Positions 16,654 to 26,159 of a stretch of DNA of 64,000 nt are shown here, piece after piece. Made by a program: the position numbers and the translations under genes. The first letter of the stretch is position 1; every line of letters starts with the position of its first letter. This DNA comes from a virus. The stretch covers positions 28,078 to 92,077 of IMG/VR virus record IMGVR_UViG_3300046007_008124, one strand, 5' to 3'. The notes below the pieces were generated by a model. It searched no databases. It was not told where the DNA came from and saw only the letters and a list, made by a program, of their open reading frames with translations.

Positions 16654-19600
16654 ATGCAACAAATAGAAATTACAGGAGTTACCGGAACAGGACCTTATCA
16701 AGTCGAAGTTTGTGATATAACAAACACAACTTGTGTTGTTGTAACTGGATCAACAATTATTCCGCCAACATATACTTTTGATGTTCCACCACCATTTGTT
16801 GGTACAAACTCTTTATTAATCAAAATTACAGATTCATTAGGTTGTGAGGTATTCCAATACTACTCTTGTCCACCAACTCCCACACCAACACCAACTCCGA
16901 CATTAACTCCAACACCTACACCAACATATCTTTGTTATTGTATTACAGCAATTAACACAACAAATAATAATGGATATTTTAATTACATAGATTGTAATGG
17001 AAATTTACAATCATCTGTATTTGTTGCAAGTGGAACAACATATTATACTTGTGGGATTCACCCATCAAGTCAAATTAATGTAAAAACAACTGTTGGTGGG
17101 TTTTGTGATTCAAATCAGTCTTGTCCGACACCATCTTGTACTCCAACACCAACAAATACACCAACACCAACACCAACACAAAAAGGTAGGTTTAAAGCGT
17201 TATATAGAACAACAAATACCTCATCTGGTTCATCTGGAGCAAGTCAATTAAGATTACCATTAGAATCAACTGGTAATTATAACTTTACGGTTTATTGGGG
17301 TGACGCGTCAAGTGATGTAATTACAGTATGGAATGATCCATTAACAACACATACCTATGCAGCGCCTGGTGATTATCTTGTTGAGATTGATGGAACAATA
17401 GAAGGTTTTAGATTTGCAAATACCGGTGATAGGAAAAAGATATTAAGTGTTTCAGATTGGGGTATTTTAAAATTTGGAAACAACGGTGATTACTTTTATG
17501 GTTGCTCAAATTTGACATTAAATTCAGTTAATGATACTCCAGATGTTTCATTAACAACAAATATGTCTCAAGCATTTAGGGAATGTTCATCACTTACATC
17601 ATTTAATAATTTAAATTCTTGGAATATGTCCCAAGTAACTGATACATCATATATGTTTGCAATATGCCCAACATTTAATCAAAACATTGGTTCTTGGGAT
17701 GTATCGTCTGTTACAAATATGCAATCAATGTTTTATAATTGTTCTTTATTTAATCAAGATATTACAAACTGGAATGTATCAAATGTTGATGATATGTCGT
17801 ATATGTTTTGTGAAGCGGCATTATTTGATCAACCAATAACCGGTTGGTCGGTATCTGCTGTAACAAATATGGCTGGAATGTTTTCTGATGCAATATCATT
17901 TGACCAAAACATCGGAACTTGGGATGTTTCAAATGTTAGTTTTATGAACAATATGTTTGAGGGTGTTGTATTATCAACACAAAATTATGATTCAATATTA
18001 TGTGGTTGGTCTAACTTACCAACACTACAATCAAACGTTGTCTTTGATGGTGGTAACTCTCAATATACAACTTCAGCAGTAACTTGCATTGTAACATTGT
18101 CGACATCACCATATGATTGGACAATACTAAATGGTGGTCAATCAAGATTTGAATCAACTTGGGATACAACATTAACCTCATTAGGTTCTTCATTAGGAAA
18201 TCAAGTTATGTTACCTTTAGAATTAACAGGGATATACAACTTTTTTGTTGATTGGGGTGATGGAAATTCGGATAATATTACGGTATGGAACGATCCGGCA
18301 ACAACACATACATATGTGACATCAGGAATTTACACAATAAAAATATATGGGCAAATAGAAGGCTGGAGATTTAATAACACCGGTGATAGATTAAAACTGT
18401 TAAGCATTCAAAGCTGGGGGTCTGATTTCAGATTAGGTAATAATGGTTCATATTTTAATGGTTGTACTAATTTAGACTTAAGTGGTGTTTCAGATATTTT
18501 AGATTTACAAGGAACAACTACTTTATTTAGGACATTTAGAAACTGTGGTTCTTTAACAACTGTTTCTAATATGAATTTATGGGACACATCAAATGTCACA
18601 AATATGTCAGAAATGTTTATTAATTCATCATTTAATCAACCAATTGGAACTTGGGACACATCTTCTGTTACAGATATGAGTAGTACATTTTTTAATGCCG
18701 CATCATTTAACCAACCAATTGGAACTTGGGACACATCTTCTGTTACAACAATGTTTCAAATGTTTGCTTTTGCAACATTATTTAACCAACCAATTGGAAC
18801 TTGGGACACATCTTTTGTTCTAACTATGGGTGGTATGTTTGCCAACGCAACATCGTTTAATCAAAATCTTGGATCTTGGAACATAATATCTGTTACAGAT
18901 ATGAATGGTATGTTGAACAGTTGTGGAATGAGTTCAACAAACTACGATTCAACATTATGTGGTTGGTCATTACTACCAACATTACAAACTGGGGTTTTAT
19001 TAGGCGCTTTAGGTTTATTTTATTCACCAGCCGGTCTTACTTGTAGAAATATATTAACCGGAACATATTCTTGGGTAATAACCGGTGACAACCCTTTAGT
19101 AGTAACACCGTTTGTCTCAAATTGGGACACAACTCAAACAAGTGGTGGTTCATCATTAGCAAACCAAGTACAGTTACCATTAGATTTTAGTGGTACATAT
19201 AACTTTACCGTAGATTGGGGTGATGGGTCACCAATTGATACAATAACGGTATGGAATGATCCATTAACTTTACATACTTATGGTGTGTCTGGAACATATA
19301 CAATAACAATTACAGGACAAATAGAAGGATTTAGATTTAATAATACTGGTGATAGAGATAAATTATTAAATATTACAAGTTGGGGTCCTAATTTTAGATT
19401 AGGTAATAATAATAGTTATTTTTATGGTTGTACAAATTTAGATTTAAGTTTTGTTTCAGATATTTTGGATTTAACAGGTACAATATCAATGACTAATACT
19501 TTTAGAGATTGTACATCATTAACAACAGTAAATAATATGAACTTGTGGGACACATCTTCAATTGTAAGTATGTCTAGTATGTTTCGTAACGCAACATCAT

Positions 19601-20235
19601 TTAATCAACCAATTGGAACCTGGGATACCTCTTCCGTTACAACTATGGGTAGTATGTTTAATAATGCAACATTATTTAACCAACCAATTGGTACTTGGAT
19701 TACATCTTTAGTTACAAATATGACTCTTATGTTTGCTGGCGCAACATCATTTAACCAACCAATTGGAACCTGGGATGTATCTTCGGTTATAACTATAAAT
19801 GCTATGTTTGATACTGCAATATCATTTAACCAACCAATTGGAACCTGGGATGTGTCAAATATTACAGATATGAGCGGTATGTTTCAAAGTGCTACATCAT
19901 TTAACCAACCAATTGGAACTTGGAATACATCGTTAGTTACAAATATGATTAGTATGTTTAATAATGCAACATTATTTAACCAACCAATTGGTACTTGGGA
20001 CGTTTCATTAGTGACAAGTATGAATAATATGTTAGATAATTGTGGGTTAAGTCAAGCAAATTATGATAACTTACTTATAGGTTGGTCAATATTACCATCA
20101 CTACAACTTGGTGTTACACTTGGTGCTTTAAATATACAATATACACAACCACCAAGTGCTGTGGCTTTAGCTAGAAATACAGTTTTAATTGGAACTTATG
20201 GATGGACAATTGTTGGTGATATTCCGGTACCATAA
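16654..20235 (+). CDS. BspA/DUF285-type adhesin with PKD-like modules
   Basis: A 1193-residue adhesin. Two small N-terminal domains are each followed by a Thr/Pro linker ([28 protein letters not shown]). Three tandem modules of about 320 residues follow (starting near 17191, 18145 and 19111). Each has a PKD-like beta domain ([10 protein letters not shown]...[12 protein letters not shown]...G.Y) and a DUF285/BspA-like repeat block ([20 protein letters not shown], repeated 4-7 times per module). DUF285 repeats are typical of bacterial surface proteins that bind host matrix or mucus, and are uncommon in phage. Module 1 is the most divergent; modules 2 and 3 are alike. It starts 42 nt after the mucin-like gene with no motif of its own. 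A receptor-binding or mucus-binding virion fibre is inferred. Confidence 0.82.
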   Translation: MQQIEITGVTGTGPYQVEVCDITNTTCVVVTGSTIIPPTYTFDVPPPFVGTNSLLIKITDSLGCEVFQYYSCPPTPTPTPTPTLTPTPTPTYLCYCITAINTTNNNGYFNYIDCNGNLQSSVFVASGTTYYTCGIHPSSQINVKTTVGGFCDSNQSCPTPSCTPTPTNTPTPTPTQKGRFKALYRTTNTSSGSSGASQLRLPLESTGNYNFTVYWGDASSDVITVWNDPLTTHTYAAPGDYLVEIDGTIEGFRFANTGDRKKILSVSDWGILKFGNNGDYFYGCSNLTLNSVNDTPDVSLTTNMSQAFRECSSLTSFNNLNSWNMSQVTDTSYMFAICPTFNQNIGSWDVSSVTNMQSMFYNCSLFNQDITNWNVSNVDDMSYMFCEAALFDQPITGWSVSAVTNMAGMFSDAISFDQNIGTWDVSNVSFMNNMFEGVVLSTQNYDSILCGWSNLPTLQSNVVFDGGNSQYTTSAVTCIVTLSTSPYDWTILNGGQSRFESTWDTTLTSLGSSLGNQVMLPLELTGIYNFFVDWGDGNSDNITVWNDPATTHTYVTSGIYTIKIYGQIEGWRFNNTGDRLKLLSIQSWGSDFRLGNNGSYFNGCTNLDLSGVSDILDLQGTTTLFRTFRNCGSLTTVSNMNLWDTSNVTNMSEMFINSSFNQPIGTWDTSSVTDMSSTFFNAASFNQPIGTWDTSSVTTMFQMFAFATLFNQPIGTWDTSFVLTMGGMFANATSFNQNLGSWNIISVTDMNGMLNSCGMSSTNYDSTLCGWSLLPTLQTGVLLGALGLFYSPAGLTCRNILTGTYSWVITGDNPLVVTPFVSNWDTTQTSGGSSLANQVQLPLDFSGTYNFTVDWGDGSPIDTITVWNDPLTLHTYGVSGTYTITITGQIEGFRFNNTGDRDKLLNITSWGPNFRLGNNNSYFYGCTNLDLSFVSDILDLTGTISMTNTFRDCTSLTTVNNMNLWDTSSIVSMSSMFRNATSFNQPIGTWDTSSVTTMGSMFNNATLFNQPIGTWITSLVTNMTLMFAGATSFNQPIGTWDVSSVITINAMFDTAISFNQPIGTWDVSNITDMSGMFQSATSFNQPIGTWNTSLVTNMISMFNNATLFNQPIGTWDVSLVTSMNNMLDNCGLSQANYDNLLIGWSILPSLQLGVTLGALNIQYTQPPSAVALARNTVLIGTYGWTIVGDIPVP
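17560..20030 (+). repeat. DUF285/BspA-like 75-78 bp coding repeats
   Basis: Units of about 25 residues, [24 protein letters not shown], in three blocks (about 17560-17960, 18540-18910 and 19500-20030). In the third block the nucleotide string tttaaccaaccaattggaac recurs nearly unchanged, suggesting recent duplication. Confidence 0.85.
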
Positions 20236-20284
20236 CCATTTATTTATTTATTTCATTTTTTATTTTTATCTTAAAAAATATTAG

Positions 20285-21529
20285 ATGAATACCATATTTG
20301 TTCAAATCGCATCATTTAGAGATCCCCAACTTAATCCGACAATTAAAGATATGTTGGAAAATGCCAAATACCCAGAGAATTTAAGAATAGGAATTTGTAA
20401 TCAATATAATCCGGAAGACGAATTTAATTTAGATAAATTCAGAGATGATGATAGATTTAGAATTGATGATGTTTTAGATAAAGATTCACAAGGTGTTTGT
20501 TGGGCTCGCCACAAAGTACAACAAATGTATAGTGGAGAAACTTACACATTACAGATTGATTCTCATATGCGTTTTGAAAAAGATTGGGACAAGACTCTAA
20601 TTGAAATGTTAAAGGGGTTACAAGATAAAGGATATAAGAAACCATTACTTACAGGTTATGTATCTTCTTTTGATCCGGAAAATGACCCAAAAGGAAGAGT
20701 AACGGAACCTTGGAGAATGGCTTTTGATAGATTTACACCGGAAGGTTGTGTTTTCTTTTTACCTGAAACAATACCAGGATGGAAAGAATTAAAAGAACCA
20801 ATTACATCAAGATTTTATTCAGCACATTTTTGTTTTACATTAGGTGAATTTTCAGTTGAGGTTCAACACGATCCAAATTATTATTTTCACGGAGAAGAAA
20901 TATCAATTGCTGTTAGGGCATACACTTACGGATATGATTTGTTTCACCCACATAAAGTTGTTATCTGGCACGAATATACAAGAAAGGGAAGAACAAAACA
21001 TTGGGATGTTGATTCGGAGTGGTATAAGAAAAATGACGCATCACATAAAAGAAATAGAGAACTATTGGGAATTGATGGTTTAGTATTTTCTGGTGATAGT
21101 TCATTATATTTTGGTACCGAAAGAACAATTAGAGATTATGAAAAATATTCCGGAATTCTTTTTGAGAAAAGAGCTGTACAACAATATACAATAGATAAAA
21201 AATACTCACCAAATCCATACGAATATAAAACAGAAGAAGAATGGAAGGATAGTTTCCTTTCAATATTTAAACATTGTATTGACCTTTCATTTGATATGGT
21301 TAAAGAAACAGATTATGATTTTTGGGTTGTTGCATTTCATAATGGTAAAGATGAAACATTATATAGAAGAGATGCCGACCAAAATGAGATTGCAATGATG
21401 ATGAAAGATCCAGATAGATATTGTAAAATATGGAGAGAGTTTAATACAACGGAAAGACCAAAGTATTGGGTGGTTTGGCCACATAGTACATCAAAAGGTT
21501 GGTGTGATAGAATAACTGGGAATTTATGA
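20285..21529 (+). CDS. GT60-like polypeptide GlcNAc-transferase
   Basis: A 414-residue protein matching the GlcNAc-transferase family PF11397 (GT60). The N-terminal IFVQIASFRDPQLNPTIKDM is followed by GICNQYNPEDEF. CWARHKVQQMYSGETYTLQIDSHMRF contains the DxH/DSH metal-binding motif (at about 88-90), and WDKTLIEML follows. Later His-rich segments (FHGEEISIAVRAYTYGYDLFHPHK and WHEYTR) fit the catalytic half. Known members attach GlcNAc to Thr in trypanosome mucins or to hydroxyproline in Skp1. It follows the Thr/Pro-rich adhesins directly and overlaps the next gene by ATGA, so modification of those linkers is a reasonable inference. Confidence 0.82.
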   Translation: MNTIFVQIASFRDPQLNPTIKDMLENAKYPENLRIGICNQYNPEDEFNLDKFRDDDRFRIDDVLDKDSQGVCWARHKVQQMYSGETYTLQIDSHMRFEKDWDKTLIEMLKGLQDKGYKKPLLTGYVSSFDPENDPKGRVTEPWRMAFDRFTPEGCVFFLPETIPGWKELKEPITSRFYSAHFCFTLGEFSVEVQHDPNYYFHGEEISIAVRAYTYGYDLFHPHKVVIWHEYTRKGRTKHWDVDSEWYKKNDASHKRNRELLGIDGLVFSGDSSLYFGTERTIRDYEKYSGILFEKRAVQQYTIDKKYSPNPYEYKTEEEWKDSFLSIFKHCIDLSFDMVKETDYDFWVVAFHNGKDETLYRRDADQNEIAMMMKDPDRYCKIWREFNTTERPKYWVVWPHSTSKGWCDRITGNL

Positions 21530-23190
21530 TTACATTAGTAACTGGTCTTTGGGATATTGGTAGAGGTGAATTATCTGATGGGTGGTCAAGATCATTTGAT
21601 CACTATTTAGATAAATTTTCACAACTATTAAAGGTTGATAACAATATGATAATTTTTGGTGATCAGAAATTAAAAGAGTTTGTTTTTAAATATAGAACAG
21701 AGGAAAATACTCAATTTATATTAAAACCAGTTGATTGGTTTAAAAACAACGAGTTTTATGAATTAATCCAAAACATTAGAAAAAATCCATCTTGGTATAA
21801 TCAAGTAGGTTGGTTAAAAGAGTCAACACAAGCAAGACTTGAGATGTATAATCCACTTGTTATGTCAAAGATGTTTTTATTACACGACGCAAAACTTTTA
21901 GATAAGTTTGATTCAAAATTATTATACTGGATTGATGCCGGACTAACAAACACGGTACATCCTGGATATTTTACACACGACAAAGTTTTAGATAAGATAC
22001 CAAAATTATTTAAAAAATTCACATTTGTTTGTTTTCCATATAAAGCAGAAACAGAAGTTCACGGATTTAAATATGATAAGATGTGTGAGTTATCCGGAAA
22101 AAATACAGAAATAGTTGCTCGTGGTGGATTTTTTGGTGGAGATAAAGATTCAATATCACAGATGAATGTTCTTTATTATAACTTGATGATGGAAACATTA
22201 AAGTCTGGTTTAATGGGAACAGAAGAATCTTTATTTACAATTCTTCTATATCAAAATCCATCACTTATTGATTATTGTGAAATAGAATCAAATGGATTAC
22301 TATATAAATTTTTTGAGGATGTTAAAAATGATAAGGTTGTATTAAAAAATAAAGGAAAGAAAATTGTGACAAATTATAATGGTGACGTTGGTTTATATGT
22401 AATTACATTTAACTCACCAAAACAATTTGAAGTTTTAATAAAATCAATGTTGGATTATGATTCAAATTTTATTCATAAGACCAAAAAGTTTTTACTGGAT
22501 AATTCAACCGATCTTTCAACAACTCCGAGGTATAGAGAACTATGTGAAAATTACAATTTTCAACACATTAAAAAGAATAACATTGGTATAACCAGAGGTA
22601 GAGTTTTTGTTGCCGAACATTTTAACGAACAAGAAAATTTATCACATTATTTTTTCTTTGAGGATGATTTTGGTTTCTATTCCGGAAAAGATATTACCTG
22701 TAAAAACGGTTTTATAAGAAAAATTAATAATATATATGAAAAAACTTTAGAAATAATTAAAAAAGAAAATTTTGACTATTTAAAATTGAATTTTACCGAA
22801 TTTTATGGTTCTCACAATAAACAATGGAGTTGGTATAATGTAAGTCAACAATATAGAGAAAGTCACTGGCCAAACAACCCAAAGTTACCAAAACAAGGAC
22901 TTGACCCAAATTCACCAAATCTTGAATTTAAACATATACAATCACATAAAGGATTGGCCTATGTTTCTGGTGAAATTTATTTATCCAACTGGCCAATATT
23001 AATGACAAAGGAAGGAAATTATAATTGTTATATTAAAACAAAATTCCAACATCCATACGAACAGACTTTAATGTCAAATTGTTATCAAGAAATAATTAAA
23101 GGAAATATTAATCCAGGATTACTTCTTGCAACACCAACAGAACACAATCGTTTTGATTTTTATGAATCTTCATTAAGAAAAGAGTGTTAA
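21526..23190 (+). CDS. HtrL/WlaTC-like and GT2-like glycosyltransferase fusion
   Basis: A 554-residue, two-domain protein. Residues 1-285 resemble the HtrL/YibB (WlaTC) family: ITLVTGLWDIGRGEL, MYNPLVMSKMFLLHDAKLL, LLYWIDAGLTNTVHPGYF and GGFFGGDKDSI are characteristic. Residues 290-554 form a second GT-A domain: VGLYVITFNSPKQFEVLIKS, then HYFFFEDDFGFY with an EDD metal site, and LKLNFTEFYGSHN. The first base overlaps the GT60 gene (ATGA), so the two are made together. A bifunctional enzyme adding two sugars in sequence is inferred; neither sugar is known. Confidence 0.78.
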   Translation: MITLVTGLWDIGRGELSDGWSRSFDHYLDKFSQLLKVDNNMIIFGDQKLKEFVFKYRTEENTQFILKPVDWFKNNEFYELIQNIRKNPSWYNQVGWLKESTQARLEMYNPLVMSKMFLLHDAKLLDKFDSKLLYWIDAGLTNTVHPGYFTHDKVLDKIPKLFKKFTFVCFPYKAETEVHGFKYDKMCELSGKNTEIVARGGFFGGDKDSISQMNVLYYNLMMETLKSGLMGTEESLFTILLYQNPSLIDYCEIESNGLLYKFFEDVKNDKVVLKNKGKKIVTNYNGDVGLYVITFNSPKQFEVLIKSMLDYDSNFIHKTKKFLLDNSTDLSTTPRYRELCENYNFQHIKKNNIGITRGRVFVAEHFNEQENLSHYFFFEDDFGFYSGKDITCKNGFIRKINNIYEKTLEIIKKENFDYLKLNFTEFYGSHNKQWSWYNVSQQYRESHWPNNPKLPKQGLDPNSPNLEFKHIQSHKGLAYVSGEIYLSNWPILMTKEGNYNCYIKTKFQHPYEQTLMSNCYQEIIKGNINPGLLLATPTEHNRFDFYESSLRKEC

Positions 23191-23195
23191 CGATA

Positions 23196-23203
23196 TATTT
23201 ATT
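23196..23203 (+). promoter_or_regulatory. TATTTATT promoter-like motif
   Basis: TATTTATT 13 nt before the ATG at 23217. Confidence 0.5.
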
Positions 23204-23216
23204 GTAAAAACAATAA

Positions 23217-23681
23217 ATGGAGTTCTTTATAAAGAAAAATGCGACACTTCCGGTTTTAAAAATTACAGTCGTAAAAGACGGACGAAGTGATTATAATAAT
23301 TTTATGGATTTTATTGAGGAATCTTCCATTTTTTTCTCAATGATTGATACCGAAACCGGTATTCCGAAAATACTAACAAGACCAGCAGGATTTGTAAAAA
23401 AAGAATTTATGGACCTAAACACTCCGGTTGAGTACTATGTCTATTATCAATTTACATCAAAAGATACAAGAAAAGTTGGAAGATTTGAGGGTCAATTTTT
23501 ATTTAGAAATGATGATGGAGTTTTAATCCTTCCAATAAGAGATAAACTATTTATAAACATACAAGAAAGTTTCATCGCAGATGATCTTCCTTATGAGAGT
23601 TGTTATGTTTCAGAATTTCCTTGTTGTGTAAAAACACCAGTAATTCCAGTTACAACAACCACAACAACATTACTATTTTAA
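23217..23681 (+). CDS. Virion protein with poly-Thr tail
   Basis: A 154-residue protein, mostly beta (FIKKNATLPVLKITVVKDGR, SIFFSMIDTETGIPKI, EYYVYYQFTSKDTRKVGRFE), resembling small baseplate-periphery domains that anchor fibres (BppU N-terminal type; weak). It ends in CCVKTPVIPVTTTTTTLLF, i.e. the same VTTTTTT element that links domains in the protein at base 3. It starts a transcription unit and is followed 16 nt later by a giant fibre, so an adaptor for that fibre is plausible. No enzymatic motif is seen. Confidence 0.6.
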   Translation: MEFFIKKNATLPVLKITVVKDGRSDYNNFMDFIEESSIFFSMIDTETGIPKILTRPAGFVKKEFMDLNTPVEYYVYYQFTSKDTRKVGRFEGQFLFRNDDGVLILPIRDKLFINIQESFIADDLPYESCYVSEFPCCVKTPVIPVTTTTTTLLF

Positions 23682-23696
23682 AAAAAATAATTAACT

Positions 23697-26123
23697 ATGG
23701 CAAATTTACCAATATCAGTATTACCTAATGTAAATGCAAGTGGTGTTACACAAAATGACTTACTTGTTATTGTAAACTATGATGTATTAACTGGGAACAC
23801 AAAAAACATAACAGCATTAGATTTTAAAACTTATATAAATTCCGGATCAACACAATTATATGAAGTTGGTTCTGGTACAGACTCAACACAAAGAATTGGT
23901 GTTAACGCAAATGCTATTGGTGATTACTCTGTTGTTAGTGGTGGACAAAACAATTTTGCAAATAGTGGTTACACTTTTGTTGGTGGTGGTTTAAATAATA
24001 CAGCATCTGGCGAATATTCAACAATTGGTGGTGGAGCTTTTAACACATCAGATGGTGTTTATTCAACAGTAGGTGGTGGAACAAATAACATATCAATTGG
24101 GCCTACATCATTTATTGGTGGCGGACAACAAAATACATCAAGTGGGGATAATTCAACAGTAAGCGGTGGGTACAAAAACACATCAAGTTGTAATGGTTCA
24201 ACCGTAAGTGGGGGTATTCAAAATACATCAAGTGGACAATACTCAACAGTAAGTGGTGGTCGTGGTAATACACCAAATGGATTTGCATCAACCATTAGTG
24301 GAGGTTTTAGTAATACATCAAGTGCGTACTATTCTTTTGTTGGTGGTGGGTGTGCAAATACTATTGACAGCATCATCGCTTCAAGTAGTTATTCTGTCTT
24401 TGGTTCAACAATCGGTGGAGGTTCTTATAACACAATATCATCTTATAGTAGTTGCTACGATTCATATGGTAATACAATTGCTGGAGGAACTTGTAACACA
24501 ACAGTTTCATCATATTATAATGGACAAACAATTGGTGGGGGTGTATGTAATGTAACCTCCAATGATTTTTCAACAGTAAGTGGGGGTTATCTTAACACAT
24601 CAAGTGGTTCTGTTTCAACCGTAAGTGGTGGACTTAGAAACACATCAAACGGAAATTCTTCAACTATAAGTGGTGGTCAGTGTAACACATCAAGTGATTG
24701 TAACTCAACCGTAAGTGGCGGTTTTGCCAACACGGCTTCAAATAGTTATTCAACAGTAGGTGGTGGTGGTCAAAATAGGTCAATCGGATGTTCATCAACA
24801 GTAAGTGGTGGACTACAAAATACTGCAAGTTGTAGTTCTTCAACCGTAAGTGGTGGTCGTTTAAACACATCAAGTGGTCAATATTCATTTATTGGTGGTG
24901 GATCTGGTAATACAGCATTTAATCTTTATTCAACAGTTGTTGGTGGTAGAGAAAATACATCAAGTGATGATTACTCATTTATTGGTGGTGGTTGTGGTAA
25001 TAAATCAATTGGTTGTTATTCAACCGTAAGTGGTGGTTTGCTTAACACATCAAGTAGTTCTTGTTCATTTGTTGGTGGTGGTCAGACAAACACAACAATT
25101 GGTGGTGTATCGTTTATTGGTAGTGGAAGTCAAAATACTTCATCTGGATGTAATTCAGTTGTCACTGGTGGGTTCTGTAATAGAACAATAGGTGTATGTA
25201 ACTTCATTGGTGGTGGACAATCAAATATAACATCAGGTAGTACATCAACAGTAGTCGGCGGCCTTGAAAATAATTCAATAAACAATATGACATTTGTTGG
25301 TGGAGGTTTTCAAAATACATCAAGTGGAGTTTATTCAACAATTGGTGGTGGTCGTCAAAATACATCAAGTGGTTGTTATTCAACAATTGGTGGTGGTTAT
25401 AAAAACACAACAAATAATAATTCAGTAACTGTAAGTGGTGGAGTACGTAACACATCAAGTGGTTATAGCTCAACAATTAGTGGGGGGCAACGTAATACTA
25501 GTTCAGCCTATGGTTCATTTGTTGGTGGAGGTAGACTTAACGTTAGTGCAAACTCATCTTCAGTTGTTACTGGAGGTGATTCAAATACCGCTTTAGATTT
25601 TTACTCATCAATTAATGGTGGAAATCAAAACACAACAAATGGTTTTGCCTCAACTATTGGTGGTGGTTGGAAAAATACGTCTAACGGTATTTGTTCTGTT
25701 ATTGGTGGTGGTTCATTTAATATTTCTAGTACAGATTTTTCAGCAATACTTGGTGGATCTGGAAACACAGCAAATGGTGCTTGTAGTTTTATTGGTGGAG
25801 GTCTTAATAATGTAACAAACGATAAAGCAATTGTTATTGGTGGTGGTAGAGCTAATCAAGTTACTGCACCATGTTCTGTAATTTTAGGTGGGCAAAATAA
25901 TTCAATTTGTACAATTTATTCTGGTATATTGGGTGGGTGCGGAAACTCTGTTGGTCACAACTGTTCATTTATTGTTGGTCATGGTATATCAACATCATGC
26001 CCAAATACAACATATGTCAATTGTTTAAATATTGTAAGTTTACCAACAGAAGCAAGTTTACCTCTCCCAACAGGAACATTATATAGATGTACATCGGATA
26101 ATTCAATTTATTCGGTACCATAA
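23697..26123 (+). CDS. Giant repeat tail fibre / adhesin 3
   Basis: An 808-residue fibre-like protein. The N-terminal segment (MANLPISVLPNVNASGVTQNDLLVIVNYD) parallels those of fibres 1 and 4. The connector LYEVGSGTDSTQR is at about 54-66. The array of STVSGGxxNTSSG units then runs to about residue 765 without the 80-residue module, so this is the most regular of the four. A segment with SYNTISSYSSCYDSYGNTIAGG (shortened here) is shared with fibre 4. The tip (CSFIVGHGIS...NTTYVNCLNIVSLPT...GTLYR) matches fibre 2. Likely a trimeric fibre; its partner is probably the protein at 23217. Confidence 0.8.
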   Translation: MANLPISVLPNVNASGVTQNDLLVIVNYDVLTGNTKNITALDFKTYINSGSTQLYEVGSGTDSTQRIGVNANAIGDYSVVSGGQNNFANSGYTFVGGGLNNTASGEYSTIGGGAFNTSDGVYSTVGGGTNNISIGPTSFIGGGQQNTSSGDNSTVSGGYKNTSSCNGSTVSGGIQNTSSGQYSTVSGGRGNTPNGFASTISGGFSNTSSAYYSFVGGGCANTIDSIIASSSYSVFGSTIGGGSYNTISSYSSCYDSYGNTIAGGTCNTTVSSYYNGQTIGGGVCNVTSNDFSTVSGGYLNTSSGSVSTVSGGLRNTSNGNSSTISGGQCNTSSDCNSTVSGGFANTASNSYSTVGGGGQNRSIGCSSTVSGGLQNTASCSSSTVSGGRLNTSSGQYSFIGGGSGNTAFNLYSTVVGGRENTSSDDYSFIGGGCGNKSIGCYSTVSGGLLNTSSSSCSFVGGGQTNTTIGGVSFIGSGSQNTSSGCNSVVTGGFCNRTIGVCNFIGGGQSNITSGSTSTVVGGLENNSINNMTFVGGGFQNTSSGVYSTIGGGRQNTSSGCYSTIGGGYKNTTNNNSVTVSGGVRNTSSGYSSTISGGQRNTSSAYGSFVGGGRLNVSANSSSVVTGGDSNTALDFYSSINGGNQNTTNGFASTIGGGWKNTSNGICSVIGGGSFNISSTDFSAILGGSGNTANGACSFIGGGLNNVTNDKAIVIGGGRANQVTAPCSVILGGQNNSICTIYSGILGGCGNSVGHNCSFIVGHGISTSCPNTTYVNCLNIVSLPTEASLPLPTGTLYRCTSDNSIYSVP
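23920..26000 (+). repeat. YadA-head-like 45-bp coding repeats, array 3
   Basis: Uninterrupted array of about 45 units of 42-48 bp, with some longer Ser/Tyr-rich units at about 24350-24560. Confidence 0.85.
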
Positions 26124-26137
26124 TTAAAACTAAAACA

Positions 26138-26145
26138 TATTTATA
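26138..26145 (+). promoter_or_regulatory. TATTTATA promoter-like motif
   Basis: TATTTATA 14 nt before the ATG at 26160. Confidence 0.5.
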
Positions 26146-26159
26146 AATAAAAATAAAAA

